From assembly GCA_903922455.1 (NCBI GenBank), contig CAIXTT010000188.1, positions 1-34,017 of the forward strand: a DNA stretch of 34,017 bases, in the 5' to 3' direction. The stretch comes from an uncultured Bacteroidota bacterium. Lineage in GTDB: Bacteria > Bacteroidota > Bacteroidia > AKYH767-A > OLB10. Made by a program: the position numbers and the translations under genes. The notes under the pieces were generated by a model. It made no database searches. It saw only the letters and a list, made by a program, of their open reading frames with translations, and had not been told where the DNA came from. Below are positions 1 to 8,279 of the stretch, one piece after another; position 1 is the stretch's first letter; each line of letters starts with the position of its first letter.

Positions 1-625
1 CTGTAAACCCATCCACAGAAGGCATATTTAACTGCACCTTGGTATCGGTTCCAAATAAAGCTTTTACATCTCTCGCTACTCCTAAATGAGAAGCTGCATC
101 AGCACGATTAGGTGTTAATCCAATTTCAAAAACGATATCATCCTCTACTTTAAAATAATCCGCAACAGGAGTTCCCACAGCGATAGTATCTGGCAATATT
201 AGAATGCCGGCATGAGAAGTTCCCAACCCAATTTCATCTTCCGCGCAAATCATTCCTTCAGAAGCTTCTCCTCTAATCTTCGACTTTTTAATTTCGAACA
301 ATTCACCTCCTGCAGGATAAAGAACAGTGCCTGGCAATGCAACAACTACAGTTTGACCTGCAGCTACGTTAGGAGCACCACACACAATTTGTTTGGCAAC
401 TCCATCACCAATATCCACTGTAGTGATATGCAATCGATCGGCATTTGGATGTTGAACGCAAGTTAAGACCTTGCCAACACAAAGCCCTTGCAATCCCCCC
501 TCCACACTTTGCCACTTGGACATTTGTTCCACTTCCAAGCCACAATCAGTGAGTGCAGCAGAAAGCTCCTCCGGAGAACATGTAGGCTTTACAAATTGCT
601 GCAACCAATTATAAGAGATTTTCAT
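1..625 (-). CDS. pheT: Phenylalanine--tRNA ligase beta subunit, N-terminal part (truncated by window edge)
   Basis: The beta subunit of the (alpha-beta)2 enzyme that charges tRNA-Phe in the cytoplasm. The 208 visible residues begin MKISYNWLQQFV, the usual PheT start. They continue into the EMAP/OB-fold tRNA-binding domain, roughly residues 48-150, with VGKVLTCVQHPNADRL and IVCGAPNV. A core entry motif, IGLTPNRADAASHLGVARD, follows near residue 180. The catalytic-like core, the B5 domain and the anticodon-binding domain lie beyond the window. The ATG at 625 is chosen because it gives the family-typical N-terminus; an upstream ATG at 643 is out of frame. A candidate -7 box (TACTTTTG) ends 21 nt upstream of the start. 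The call is firm; only completeness is unknown. Confidence 0.96.
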   Translation of the reverse strand, partial: MKISYNWLQQFVKPTCSPEELSAALTDCGLEVEQMSKWQSVEGGLQGLCVGKVLTCVQHPNADRLHITTVDIGDGVAKQIVCGAPNVAAGQTVVVALPGTVLYPAGGELFEIKKSKIRGEASEGMICAEDEIGLGTSHAGILILPDTIAVGTPVADYFKVEDDIVFEIGLTPNRADAASHLGVARDVKALFGTDTKVQLNMPSVDGFT

Positions 626-645
626 AGTACCAACTAGATTTCATG

Positions 646-653
646 CAAAAGTA
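646..653 (-). promoter_or_regulatory. Candidate Bacteroidota -7 promoter box for pheT
   Basis: On the minus strand this reads TACTTTTG, an exact fit to the Bacteroidota primary-sigma -7 consensus TAnnTTTG. A TTTT lies 19 nt further upstream where TTTG is expected for the -33 element. It sits 21 nt before the pheT ATG. The same octamer occurs upstream of gldC. The motif is short, so this is a prediction only. Confidence 0.45.
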
Positions 654-700
654 CCAAATTGCTGTAAGAGTAAAAAGTGCTTAATGACTAATCAAAAAAA

Positions 701-728
701 AGCCTCAAGAGTTAAAACTCCTGAGGCT
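701..728 (-). terminator. Rho-independent terminator of the giant surface-protein gene
   Basis: An imperfect inverted repeat: AGCCTCA pairs with TGAGGCT, followed by a one-base mismatch and then GAGT/ACTC around a TAAA loop. On the plus strand it is preceded by eight A residues (693-700), which become a U-tract on the minus strand. It lies just past the stop codon of the gene ending at 750 and separates it from pheT. Confidence 0.8.
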
Positions 729-749
729 CAGTCCACAATTCAATTTTTA

Positions 750-3700
750 TTATCGTCGGATAATTACGTAGCCATTAAGTGGCTTCTCGTCATTGCCCAA
801 ATCAAGGATATAATAGTAGGTTCCATTTGGTAAAACTTCCCCTATTCCAATCTTATCTACATTCGATAATCCAGTCCATGAATTATCATAACTATTCATT
901 TCATATACGAGTGTACCCCATCGATTAAATATTTTCAAATTCGCATTTGGAAATTGATCAATATAGCTGATCACATAATTATCATTGAATCCATCATTGT
1001 TTGGAGAAAATCCAGTAGGAACAACAATTGTATTACAATTTGAAGTGACAATAACATTATCTTGATTGGTACATCCATTCGCATCGGTAGTTGTTACTAT
1101 AAAAGTGTTCGTTGCAGATGTGTTTACAAGAGTACTGGATTGATTCGGCGTAGTACATAAATTTGCTGGAGTCCAACTGTACGTTAATCCACCAGTAGCA
1201 CTTAAAGTAAGCACATCATTACAGGCTACATTTTCATCTGTTCCTGCATCCACAATTGGAAGTGGATTTACAGTGACAGTTATAGGTCCATCTGTAAAGG
1301 TTCCGCAGCCAGATGCAGCCGAAATAGAATAATCTCCTCCTTGTGTAACCACTAATTGTGTAGTGGTATCTGATAGCAACGCAGCACCATTCAACATCCA
1401 CTGATACGATAATCCGGTGTAGGAAAGTACAGACAATGTTGCGCTATCACCTTCACAAAAAATATTATTTCCTGTAATAGTTATTGCAATTGAAGAAGTA
1501 TCCACTAAAGTATACCCTCCTACAACTTGACATCCTACCGAATCGGTAATCAATAATTGATAAAATCCAGCAGGTAAACTATCGAGTGCGGTTAAAGTAT
1601 CAGATGTATTCCATAAATAAGTGTAAGGCGCAACACCACCTGAAAGTGTAGTTTGAATACTTCCATACACACCTGCGAAACAATTTGGGTCCACCACTGT
1701 TGCGTTTAATACGATGAGAGAATTTAATTCAAAAATTGTATCGCTCATTGATAAGAAACATCCATTGGAATCGGTAACCAATACAGTATAAATTCCAGCT
1801 TGTATCCCATTCAATGAATCGGTTGTTGAACCGTTACTCCAGCTATAATTATACCCAGGAGTTCCGCCACTTACCGTAACACTCATAGCACCAGTACTGT
1901 CGCCAGCACAAACAATATCAGTGGAAGTAAGTGCGATGTTTAGTGCAGCCGAAGGAGCGATGATGGTATCTGTTAATGTATAAATACAAGCATTCGAATC
2001 GGTAACGATCACTGTATAAATTCCTGCTGCTAATGAATCTAAATCTTCATCGGTAGAGCTATTGTTCCAAGCATAAGAATAAGGACTTGTTCCACCCGAA
2101 ATTTGAATGTCGATGATACCATTATCTTCTCCGAAACATAAAACGTCTTGAGAAACTATAGTTCCAGATAGCGGCAACAGTGGTCCAGGTACAGTGTCTA
2201 AATACGTTAATACGCAACCGTTAGAGTCAAGAATAACGACATTATAAATTCCAATGGTTAAACTATCGACATCTTCATCCGTACTTCCATTCGACCAAGT
2301 AAATGAATAGGTTCCTGTTGGAGAAAGCGTAATATCAATAGCACCAATACTATCTCCTCCACATAAAACTGGAGTCACGGTGGCAGTAACTTGAGGTAAT
2401 GGATGAATATAGATGTACAACCAAGCCGTATCACAACCAGCAGGATTTTGTTGATCGCAAACAACATATTGCAAACTATCCCATCCTGCCGCATTGAAAT
2501 TGGCAGCATAAATAATTTCCTGATTTGCGCCAACAAAAGCTAATCCTTGGCTACCTTGAGCATAAATAGAAACGGTGAGAGTATCACCTTCTGGATCGAT
2601 ATCATTTCCTCTTACATAGATGATAGCAATATCTCCACCACAAACAATCGCCGAATCACTTTGAGCAATGGGTAAATCATTTACGGGTGTGACAGTAATA
2701 ATTACAAGAGCGGTATCACATAAAATTGGAGTTGGATAACCTGAATCGCAAATTGCATAAATCAAAGTATCGATTCCATTAAAATTAGAATCGGGGCAAT
2801 ACGTTAAAATACCAGTCGTAGGATCTAAACTATAAGTACCGTTTGATGGACTTGAGATAATAACTAATGTACTTAAGTCAATCATATTTTCTACATCCGT
2901 ATCATTGCTTAAGATGGCAATTTGGATGCAGGAATCTTCGGGAGTTGTTGCGTAATCGTCCACAGCTACCGGCGCATCGTTCACCGGATTAATCGTGATG
3001 ATGATCCATGCGGAATCACAATACACAGGCATACCATCGTCACAAATAATATATAAGATGGAATCCATTCCGTTAAAATTTGGACCCGGCGTGTAAATAA
3101 TTTGCCCTCCCGGACCAATGACAACACTTCCACTAAACGGACCTTGTAAAATTCCAAGTGCATTCGTATCCAAATTATTGTTGGGGTCAGAATCGTTATT
3201 CAAAACATAAATTACAACGGTTGTATCTTCACCCGTAGATATTGTATCATTTATTACAATCGGAGGATCGTTTACCCAAATCGTGATAGAAGCTGTACTT
3301 GTACAACCGAGACTATCCGATACCGTTAGTAAATAAGTAGTCGTTACAGTGGCAGTCACTGTTGGATTCGAAACTAAACTATCGTTCAATGTTAATCCCG
3401 GATTCCATTCATAAGTATACGGTGCCGTTCCTCCAGAAGCAGCAGGAAATCCTCCTAATATCACAAATGTTCCAGTAGGTACAAACTGATCTACACCCGC
3501 ATCGGCAACAGGAGCTGGAGAAATTGAAATAGCTACAGAGTCTGTACTGTTACAAGCGCCATTAGTAATACTCCAAACAAAGGTGTTTATTCCAATTTGT
3601 AAATTACTTACTGTTGAGCTTGGATTAGTTGGATTATCTAGTGTTGCTGCTCCTAAAGAAGTCCAGGCTCCTACACCACTTCCAGCAGCGTTTGCAGAAA

Positions 3701-6700
3701 GAGCAATGGACGAGGAAGCGCAAGCTAGTTGATCGACACCTGCATTGGCAACAATTATTGAATCCACTTGAATAATTATAGTATCACTGCTTGTACAACC
3801 ACCATTGGTTACTGACCAAACAAATGCATTGCTTCCATACACTAAATTACTCACTGCAGAATTTGCAGCAGCAAGATTAGAAATTGTTGCAGCACCTAAA
3901 CTTGTCCAGGCACCAACACTCGTTAGTGGGGCAACTGCATTTAAGTTTCCAATAAATATTTCGCAACCATTTTGATCAGGACCTGCATCAGCAATCTCAG
4001 CAGAATCTACTTGAACAAGTATTGTATCTGAACTTGTACATGTACCATTGTTGATAGTCCACACAAAGGAATAACTTCCAAAAGTATTTAATCCACTCAC
4101 TGTAGTACTCGCACTCGTTGGATTTGCAATGATTGCAGAACTGGTAGTTGTCCATTGTCCAACTCCTATTGTTGGAGTATTTCCTGACAAAGAAACAGTA
4201 CCACCCACACAAACCGCTTGATCAACGCCGGCATTTGCATTAATTAATGAATCGATTGTAATTAAAACGGTATCACTGGTTGTACAAGATCCATTAACGA
4301 GCGTCCAAACAAAAGAATAAATTCCTACTTGCATACCATTTACCACAGTATTTGGTAAAGTTGGATTTACGATGGTTGCTGCAGACGAAGTTGTCCACGT
4401 TCCTATGGCCGGTGCTGATGCATTTCCATTTAATGTAGAGGTTGTAACATTACATAAATTTTGATCGGAACCTGCATTTGCAATTATTGTACTATTTAAA
4501 GTGATTACAATAGTATCTTGAGCAATACAAGAACCATTGATAATGGTCCACACGAACGGATAAACACCTGAAGCCGCGAGTCCAGTGACTGTTGCATTAG
4601 GAGCGTTCACATTTGAAAACGTTCCTCCATTCAATGCAGTCCATGTTCCTGTACCACTCGCTGGAGTATTTCCTGCAAGCACCAAAGCATTTCCTAAACA
4701 AAGTTGTTGATCAGGACCTGCGTTGGCAGGAATCAATGTACTTACAATAATATTCACGGTATCACGAGTGACGCAAGCGCCATTAGTGATTGTCCAGACA
4801 AACGTATTGGTTCCGACAATAAGTCCAGTCACTCCTGAATTCGGATTGCTATTCGTTGTAATAGCACCACCCGTGGTAGAAGTCCAAAGACCCGCTCCAG
4901 GAGCAGCAGCATTTCCCGACAAAGTAGCTGTTGTTACATTACATAAATTTTGATCGGGACCAGCAGTAGCAATAACGTTACCGCTTACCGTTATACTCAT
5001 TGTATCGCGACTCACACAAGCACCGTTGGTGATGGTCCAAATAAAAGAGTAAGTTCCAGTTGTATTTAATCCGCTTACAGCAGAAGATGGATTGTTAGGA
5101 TTTGCAATGATCGCCGATGAGGATGTAGTCCAATTTCCACTACCAGGGGCAGGAGAATTTCCGCTCAGTGTAGCAGAGGGAGAACTTGCACAAATTTGTT
5201 GATCAGAACCTGCGTTGGATGGAATTAATGTACTAACAACAATATTGATCGTATCTCTGCTGATACAATTTCCATTAGTAATGGTCCATACAAATAAATT
5301 ATTTCCAATTGCTAAATTTGTGACTCCACTATTCGCTAAAGCTACATTTGTTACCACTGCTGAACCTAATGATGACCAACTTGCAGTTCCCGTTGCAGGC
5401 GCGTTACCCGCTAAAGTAGCTGCGGTAAGCGCACATAAATTTTGATCAGGGCCAGCGTTTGCCACAATGGCTGAGTCAACCGTAATACGAACCGTATCGC
5501 GAAGTACACAGGCGCCATTGGTAACTGTCCAAACAAACACATAGGCACCAGCGTTAGTTAATCCACTAACCGCAGTACTTGGATTAGTAGGATTCGCAAT
5601 GATAGCAGAAGAAGGCGTTGTCCACAATCCCGTTGCAGGGATTGGATTGTTACCAGAAAGACTGATGGACGCTCCTTGACAAATTTGTTGATCCAACCCA
5701 GCATTACTTGGAATTTGAACATTCACAGTTACACGCATGGTATCTCTACTGATACATGTTCCATTGGTGATCGTCCAAATAAATAAATGATTTCCTGGAG
5801 TAAGTGCAGTGATGGTTGTGGTCGGACTTGAAGGTGTTGTGATTGTTCCTCCATTTAATTTTGTCCACACACCAGTTCCTGGAGCAGGATTATTTCCTGC
5901 CATGGTTACCGATGTTTGTGATTCACAAATTTGAATATCGGGACCTGCATTTGAAATGATTAATGCATCTACTCTTATTATAATAGTATCTCTGCTTACA
6001 CAGGCACCATAAGTTGTTGTAAAGATAAAGGTGTTCAATCCAACAGATAATCCACTGACTGTAGTAGTAGCTGACGAAGGACTTGCAATCGTTGCACCGC
6101 TCGAGGTCGTCCATGCACCTATGCCAGGAGCAGGACTATTTCCAGTTAATGTTGCCGTGGTTGCATTACAAAATTGTTGATCGGGTCCGGCATTTGCAAT
6201 GACTGGATTTCGCACTATGAAAACTACCGTATCTCTTGAAACGCAGGGGCCATTCGTAATGGTCCAAACAAAATTGTAAAAACCTGATGTTATTAAACCA
6301 GTAACTGTAGTTACGTTGTTTGTAGGATTCGTAATAGTACCACCATTTAATGCGGTCCATAAACCTGTTCCAGGTGAAGGATTATTTCCACTTAACAAAC
6401 CAGAGGCAGTAGTAGTACATATTTGTTGGTTGTTCCCTGCATTGGCAACAATGGCAGTACTCACTGTCATTAACATTGTATCACGACTTACACATGCACC
6501 ATTTGTTACGGTCCAAATAAACGTATATACACCAGCGGTAGTTAATCCACTTACTGTAGATGTTGCACTGGTAGGGTTTGAAATGGTTGCTGAGGAAGTA
6601 GTAGTCCACAAACCTGATCCAGGAGCAGGACTTGACCCCGCTAGCGTTGCAGTTCCTGGTGATGCGCATACTAATTGATCGGCACCAGCAGCGGATACTA

Positions 6701-7562
6701 CAGGATTCGATACAATAATATTCATGGTATCTCTAATTACACAAGCTCCGTTGGTAACGGTCCAAACAAATACATAAGTACCTGGAGAAGTTAATCCTGT
6801 GATGGGTGTATTTCCATTTACTGGATTTGATATTGTAGCAGCGCTCGTTGTTGTCCACAGCCCTGTACCAGGAGCTGGATTTGAACCAGCCATTGTTGCT
6901 GTGCCCGGTGTTGTACATATATTCTGATCAGTACCTGCATTTACAACAACGGGTTGATCGACAATAACTGTCACTTGATCGGCATCACTGCATGTACCAT
7001 CGGATACTACCCAAAAGAATAAATACGTTCCACTAATTAAATTTGAAATAAGTGTCGTATCATTTGCAGGAGAAGCAATCACTCCTGAAGAAGCAGTAAA
7101 CCAAGTTCCGGTCACGCCTGCAATTCCAGGATCAAAGGCCATAATGGTGGTGGATGATTGCGGAGAACAAATACGTATTGTATTATTTATTGTCTGCGCC
7201 ACCAATACATAAATAATGTGAGTGATAGAATCCTGAAGTCCGTTGGCGTTTGTAACAACTAATTTAACTGTAAAGTTTCCTCCCGTAGCATAAGCATAAT
7301 TTGGATTTTGTATGGAGGAAGTACCACCATCTCCAAATGTCCAACTCCATCCAGTGATGGCGGCATTTCCGGGAAGTGACATATCAATAAAGGATACAGT
7401 ATTGCTAATACAAACGATGGTGTCGTTTGCATCAAATGCAGCAGTGGGAGCTTGTGCTTTGGCTGCTTGCGAGAAGCAACAAAGGAAGATCAAGACGACT
7501 CCTGCAATTCTTAAATTTCTAAAACTTCGAAACATTTTGTCGGTTTTGATGTCGTGGGACAT
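750..7562 (-). CDS. Giant secreted repeat protein with PKD, PKD-like, cadherin-like and SprB-type repeats and T9SS type B C-terminal domain
   Basis: A predicted cell-surface or extracellular protein of 2270 aa exported by Sec and then the type IX system. Residues 10-37 form a signal peptide ending AKA-QA; ATG codon 10 (position 7535) may be the true start, since it gives a normal short N-region. Order of parts: a PKD domain (about 38-118, WTFGDGGTSS); a divergent first module, then fourteen 81-83-residue modules opening A-N-A-G-x-D-Q (about 205-1352), each with two conserved cysteines; a related Ig-like unit; three cadherin-like units (about 1429-1720, NDPPIVINDTISTGEDT type); four SprB-like repeats (about 1730-2017, SNGSTDEDVDSL); two Ig-like units; and the C-terminal 90 residues with PTGFSPNNDGFND and FNRWGTLVY, the gliding-motility-associated type B sorting signal. 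It is a monocistron between two terminators. An adhesin or motility-surface role is inferred; the ligand is unknown. Confidence 0.9.
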   Translation of the reverse strand: MSHDIKTDKMFRSFRNLRIAGVVLIFLCCFSQAAKAQAPTAAFDANDTIVCISNTVSFIDMSLPGNAAITGWSWTFGDGGTSSIQNPNYAYATGGNFTVKLVVTNANGLQDSITHIIYVLVAQTINNTIRICSPQSSTTIMAFDPGIAGVTGTWFTASSGVIASPANDTTLISNLISGTYLFFWVVSDGTCSDADQVTVIVDQPVVVNAGTDQNICTTPGTATMAGSNPAPGTGLWTTTSAATISNPVNGNTPITGLTSPGTYVFVWTVTNGACVIRDTMNIIVSNPVVSAAGADQLVCASPGTATLAGSSPAPGSGLWTTTSSATISNPTSATSTVSGLTTAGVYTFIWTVTNGACVSRDTMLMTVSTAIVANAGNNQQICTTTASGLLSGNNPSPGTGLWTALNGGTITNPTNNVTTVTGLITSGFYNFVWTITNGPCVSRDTVVFIVRNPVIANAGPDQQFCNATTATLTGNSPAPGIGAWTTSSGATIASPSSATTTVSGLSVGLNTFIFTTTYGACVSRDTIIIRVDALIISNAGPDIQICESQTSVTMAGNNPAPGTGVWTKLNGGTITTPSSPTTTITALTPGNHLFIWTITNGTCISRDTMRVTVNVQIPSNAGLDQQICQGASISLSGNNPIPATGLWTTPSSAIIANPTNPSTAVSGLTNAGAYVFVWTVTNGACVLRDTVRITVDSAIVANAGPDQNLCALTAATLAGNAPATGTASWSSLGSAVVTNVALANSGVTNLAIGNNLFVWTITNGNCISRDTINIVVSTLIPSNAGSDQQICASSPSATLSGNSPAPGSGNWTTSSSAIIANPNNPSSAVSGLNTTGTYSFIWTITNGACVSRDTMSITVSGNVIATAGPDQNLCNVTTATLSGNAAAPGAGLWTSTTGGAITTNSNPNSGVTGLIVGTNTFVWTITNGACVTRDTVNIIVSTLIPANAGPDQQLCLGNALVLAGNTPASGTGTWTALNGGTFSNVNAPNATVTGLAASGVYPFVWTIINGSCIAQDTIVITLNSTIIANAGSDQNLCNVTTSTLNGNASAPAIGTWTTSSAATIVNPTLPNTVVNGMQVGIYSFVWTLVNGSCTTSDTVLITIDSLINANAGVDQAVCVGGTVSLSGNTPTIGVGQWTTTSSAIIANPTSASTTVSGLNTFGSYSFVWTINNGTCTSSDTILVQVDSAEIADAGPDQNGCEIFIGNLNAVAPLTSVGAWTSLGAATISNLAAANSAVSNLVYGSNAFVWSVTNGGCTSSDTIIIQVDSIIVANAGVDQLACASSSIALSANAAGSGVGAWTSLGAATLDNPTNPSSTVSNLQIGINTFVWSITNGACNSTDSVAISISPAPVADAGVDQFVPTGTFVILGGFPAASGGTAPYTYEWNPGLTLNDSLVSNPTVTATVTTTYLLTVSDSLGCTSTASITIWVNDPPIVINDTISTGEDTTVVIYVLNNDSDPNNNLDTNALGILQGPFSGSVVIGPGGQIIYTPGPNFNGMDSILYIICDDGMPVYCDSAWIIITINPVNDAPVAVDDYATTPEDSCIQIAILSNDTDVENMIDLSTLVIISSPSNGTYSLDPTTGILTYCPDSNFNGIDTLIYAICDSGYPTPILCDTALVIITVTPVNDLPIAQSDSAIVCGGDIAIIYVRGNDIDPEGDTLTVSIYAQGSQGLAFVGANQEIIYAANFNAAGWDSLQYVVCDQQNPAGCDTAWLYIYIHPLPQVTATVTPVLCGGDSIGAIDITLSPTGTYSFTWSNGSTDEDVDSLTIGIYNVVILDSNGCVLTYLDTVPGPLLPLSGTIVSQDVLCFGEDNGIIDIQISGGTSPYSYAWNNSSTDEDLDSLAAGIYTVIVTDSNACIYTLTDTIIAPSAALNIALTSTDIVCAGDSTGAMSVTVSGGTPGYNYSWSNGSTTDSLNGIQAGIYTVLVTDSNGCFLSMSDTIFELNSLIVLNATVVDPNCFAGVYGSIQTTLSGGVAPYTYLWNTSDTLTALDSLPAGFYQLLITDSVGCQVVGGYTLVDTSSIAITITGNNIFCEGDSATLSVLSYTGLSYQWMLNGAALLSDTTTQLVVTQGGDYSISAASGCGTFTDGPITVTVNPLPIVDAGTDENVACNDVLTLSATGGLTYSWTPANLCTTPNQSSTLVNTSATNTFIVTTTDANGCTNQDNVIVTSNCNTIVVPTGFSPNNDGFNDNYVISYIDQFPNANLKIFNRWGTLVYEMNSYDNSWTGLSNVDKIGIGEVLPNGTYYYILDLGNDEKPLNGYVIIRR
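3505..6950 (-). repeat. Fourteen tandem ~246-bp coding repeats (82-aa PKD-like modules)
   Basis: Inside the giant surface gene, the plus strand shows the complement of A-N-A-G-x-D-Q about every 246 bp. Fourteen units fill 3505-6950. Each ends with a segment like VWTxTNGxC followed by SRDT or TSSDT. Copies are diverged, not identical. The 15-mer ACATAAATTTTGATC recurs at 4452, 4941 and 5433, that is every second module, showing a higher-order two-module period. Confidence 0.9.
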
Positions 7563-7617
7563 TTTTACTCCAATTCTTACGAAAAAAGTGTAAGATTAGT
7601 TTCGGATAAAGCAATGA

Positions 7618-7639
7618 CACTTCTATTTAGTAGAAAGTG
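7618..7639 (-). promoter_or_regulatory. Small hairpin in the leader region of the giant surface gene
   Basis: On the minus strand CACTTTCTA pairs with TAGAAGTG (eight pairs, one bulged T) around a CTAAA loop, 56-77 nt upstream of the giant gene. There is no U-tract after it on either strand, so it is not a terminator. It could be an operator or a leader stem. It is AT-rich and could be chance. Confidence 0.25.
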
Positions 7640-7764
7640 ATAAAAAACCATCAAAATATCAGTGAAAAGAGGCGCATCCCTTGGCTAGACAAGCTTTTTC
7701 TTACGCTTAAATTTAATAAAGGTTTCAAAAATTATAAAATTGAATGAAAAAAATAGTTTTAAAA

Positions 7765-7790
7765 AAACCCGAACTTATAGGTTCGGGTTT
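7765..7790 (-). terminator. Terminator at the 3' end of the dcw operon
   Basis: A perfect 10-bp stem, AAACCCGAAC with GTTCGGGTTT, encloses a TTATAG loop. It is flanked by A residues at 7761-7767, giving the U-tract on the minus strand, and by T residues at 7788-7791, so it may work in both directions. It lies 33 nt past the yqeY stop and insulates the giant surface gene from the division operon. Confidence 0.9.
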
Positions 7791-7822
7791 TGGGAATAAA
7801 TAAATGGGACTAGGAGTACGTA

Positions 7823-8269
7823 TTAACTCAATAATTCTTTTACTAGGGCGGAAACCATTTTATTATCGGCTTTGCCAGCAAGCGCTTTTGTAACGACACC
7901 CATCACCTTGCCCATTTCGGCTGGCGACTTCGCACCTGTTTCTTCAATCGCTGCTTTCACCGCTTTGCGGACATCATCCTCACTCATCATTTCAGGTAAA
8001 TATTTTGAAATGATGGCAACCTCTTCACGCTCCGGCGCAGCAAGATCTTCGCGTTGTTGTGTTTCGTAAATGGAGATGGATTCTTGACGTTGTTTTACCA
8101 ATTTTTGCAACATCTTCACTTCATCCTCTTCACTCAACTCTTTACCACCTGCGCTAGTTTTCGCCAACAAAATCGCCGACTTAATAGCGCGAATAGCACG
8201 GAGTCCCGCCTGATTCTTTGTTAACATAGCGGTTTTTAAATCCGCCATGACGGATTGTTCTAAACTCAT
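7823..8269 (-). CDS. GatB/YqeY domain-containing protein
   Basis: A small soluble protein of 148 aa, the normal length for YqeY. It resembles the C-terminal tRNA-binding tail domain of the amidotransferase subunit GatB. The helical N-terminal half (SLEQSVMADLKTAMLTKN) and the C-terminal signature MGKVMGVVTKALAGKADNK are both present. The molecular function of stand-alone YqeY is not well defined; a tRNA-related role is inferred from the GatB likeness. It starts 10 nt after the ftsZ stop and is the last gene before the operon terminator, so it is presumably co-transcribed with ftsZ. Confidence 0.92.
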   Translation of the reverse strand: MSLEQSVMADLKTAMLTKNQAGLRAIRAIKSAILLAKTSAGGKELSEEDEVKMLQKLVKQRQESISIYETQQREDLAAPEREEVAIISKYLPEMMSEDDVRKAVKAAIEETGAKSPAEMGKVMGVVTKALAGKADNKMVSALVKELLS

Positions 8270-8279
8270 GATTGTATTA

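Noticed and set aside
4723-6678. Several plus-strand open frames of 76-120 codons opposite the giant surface gene
   Set aside because: They recur at the repeat period because the opposite strand is built of tandem coding modules. They have no start context or family likeness of their own.
3505-6950. Regular repeats that might suggest a CRISPR array
   Set aside because: The period is about 246 bp, copies are diverged, and the region is one long open frame encoding protein modules.
7618-7639. Hairpin upstream of the giant gene, considered as a terminator
   Set aside because: No U-tract follows the stem in either direction, and the real terminator for the upstream operon is the perfect stem at 7765-7790.
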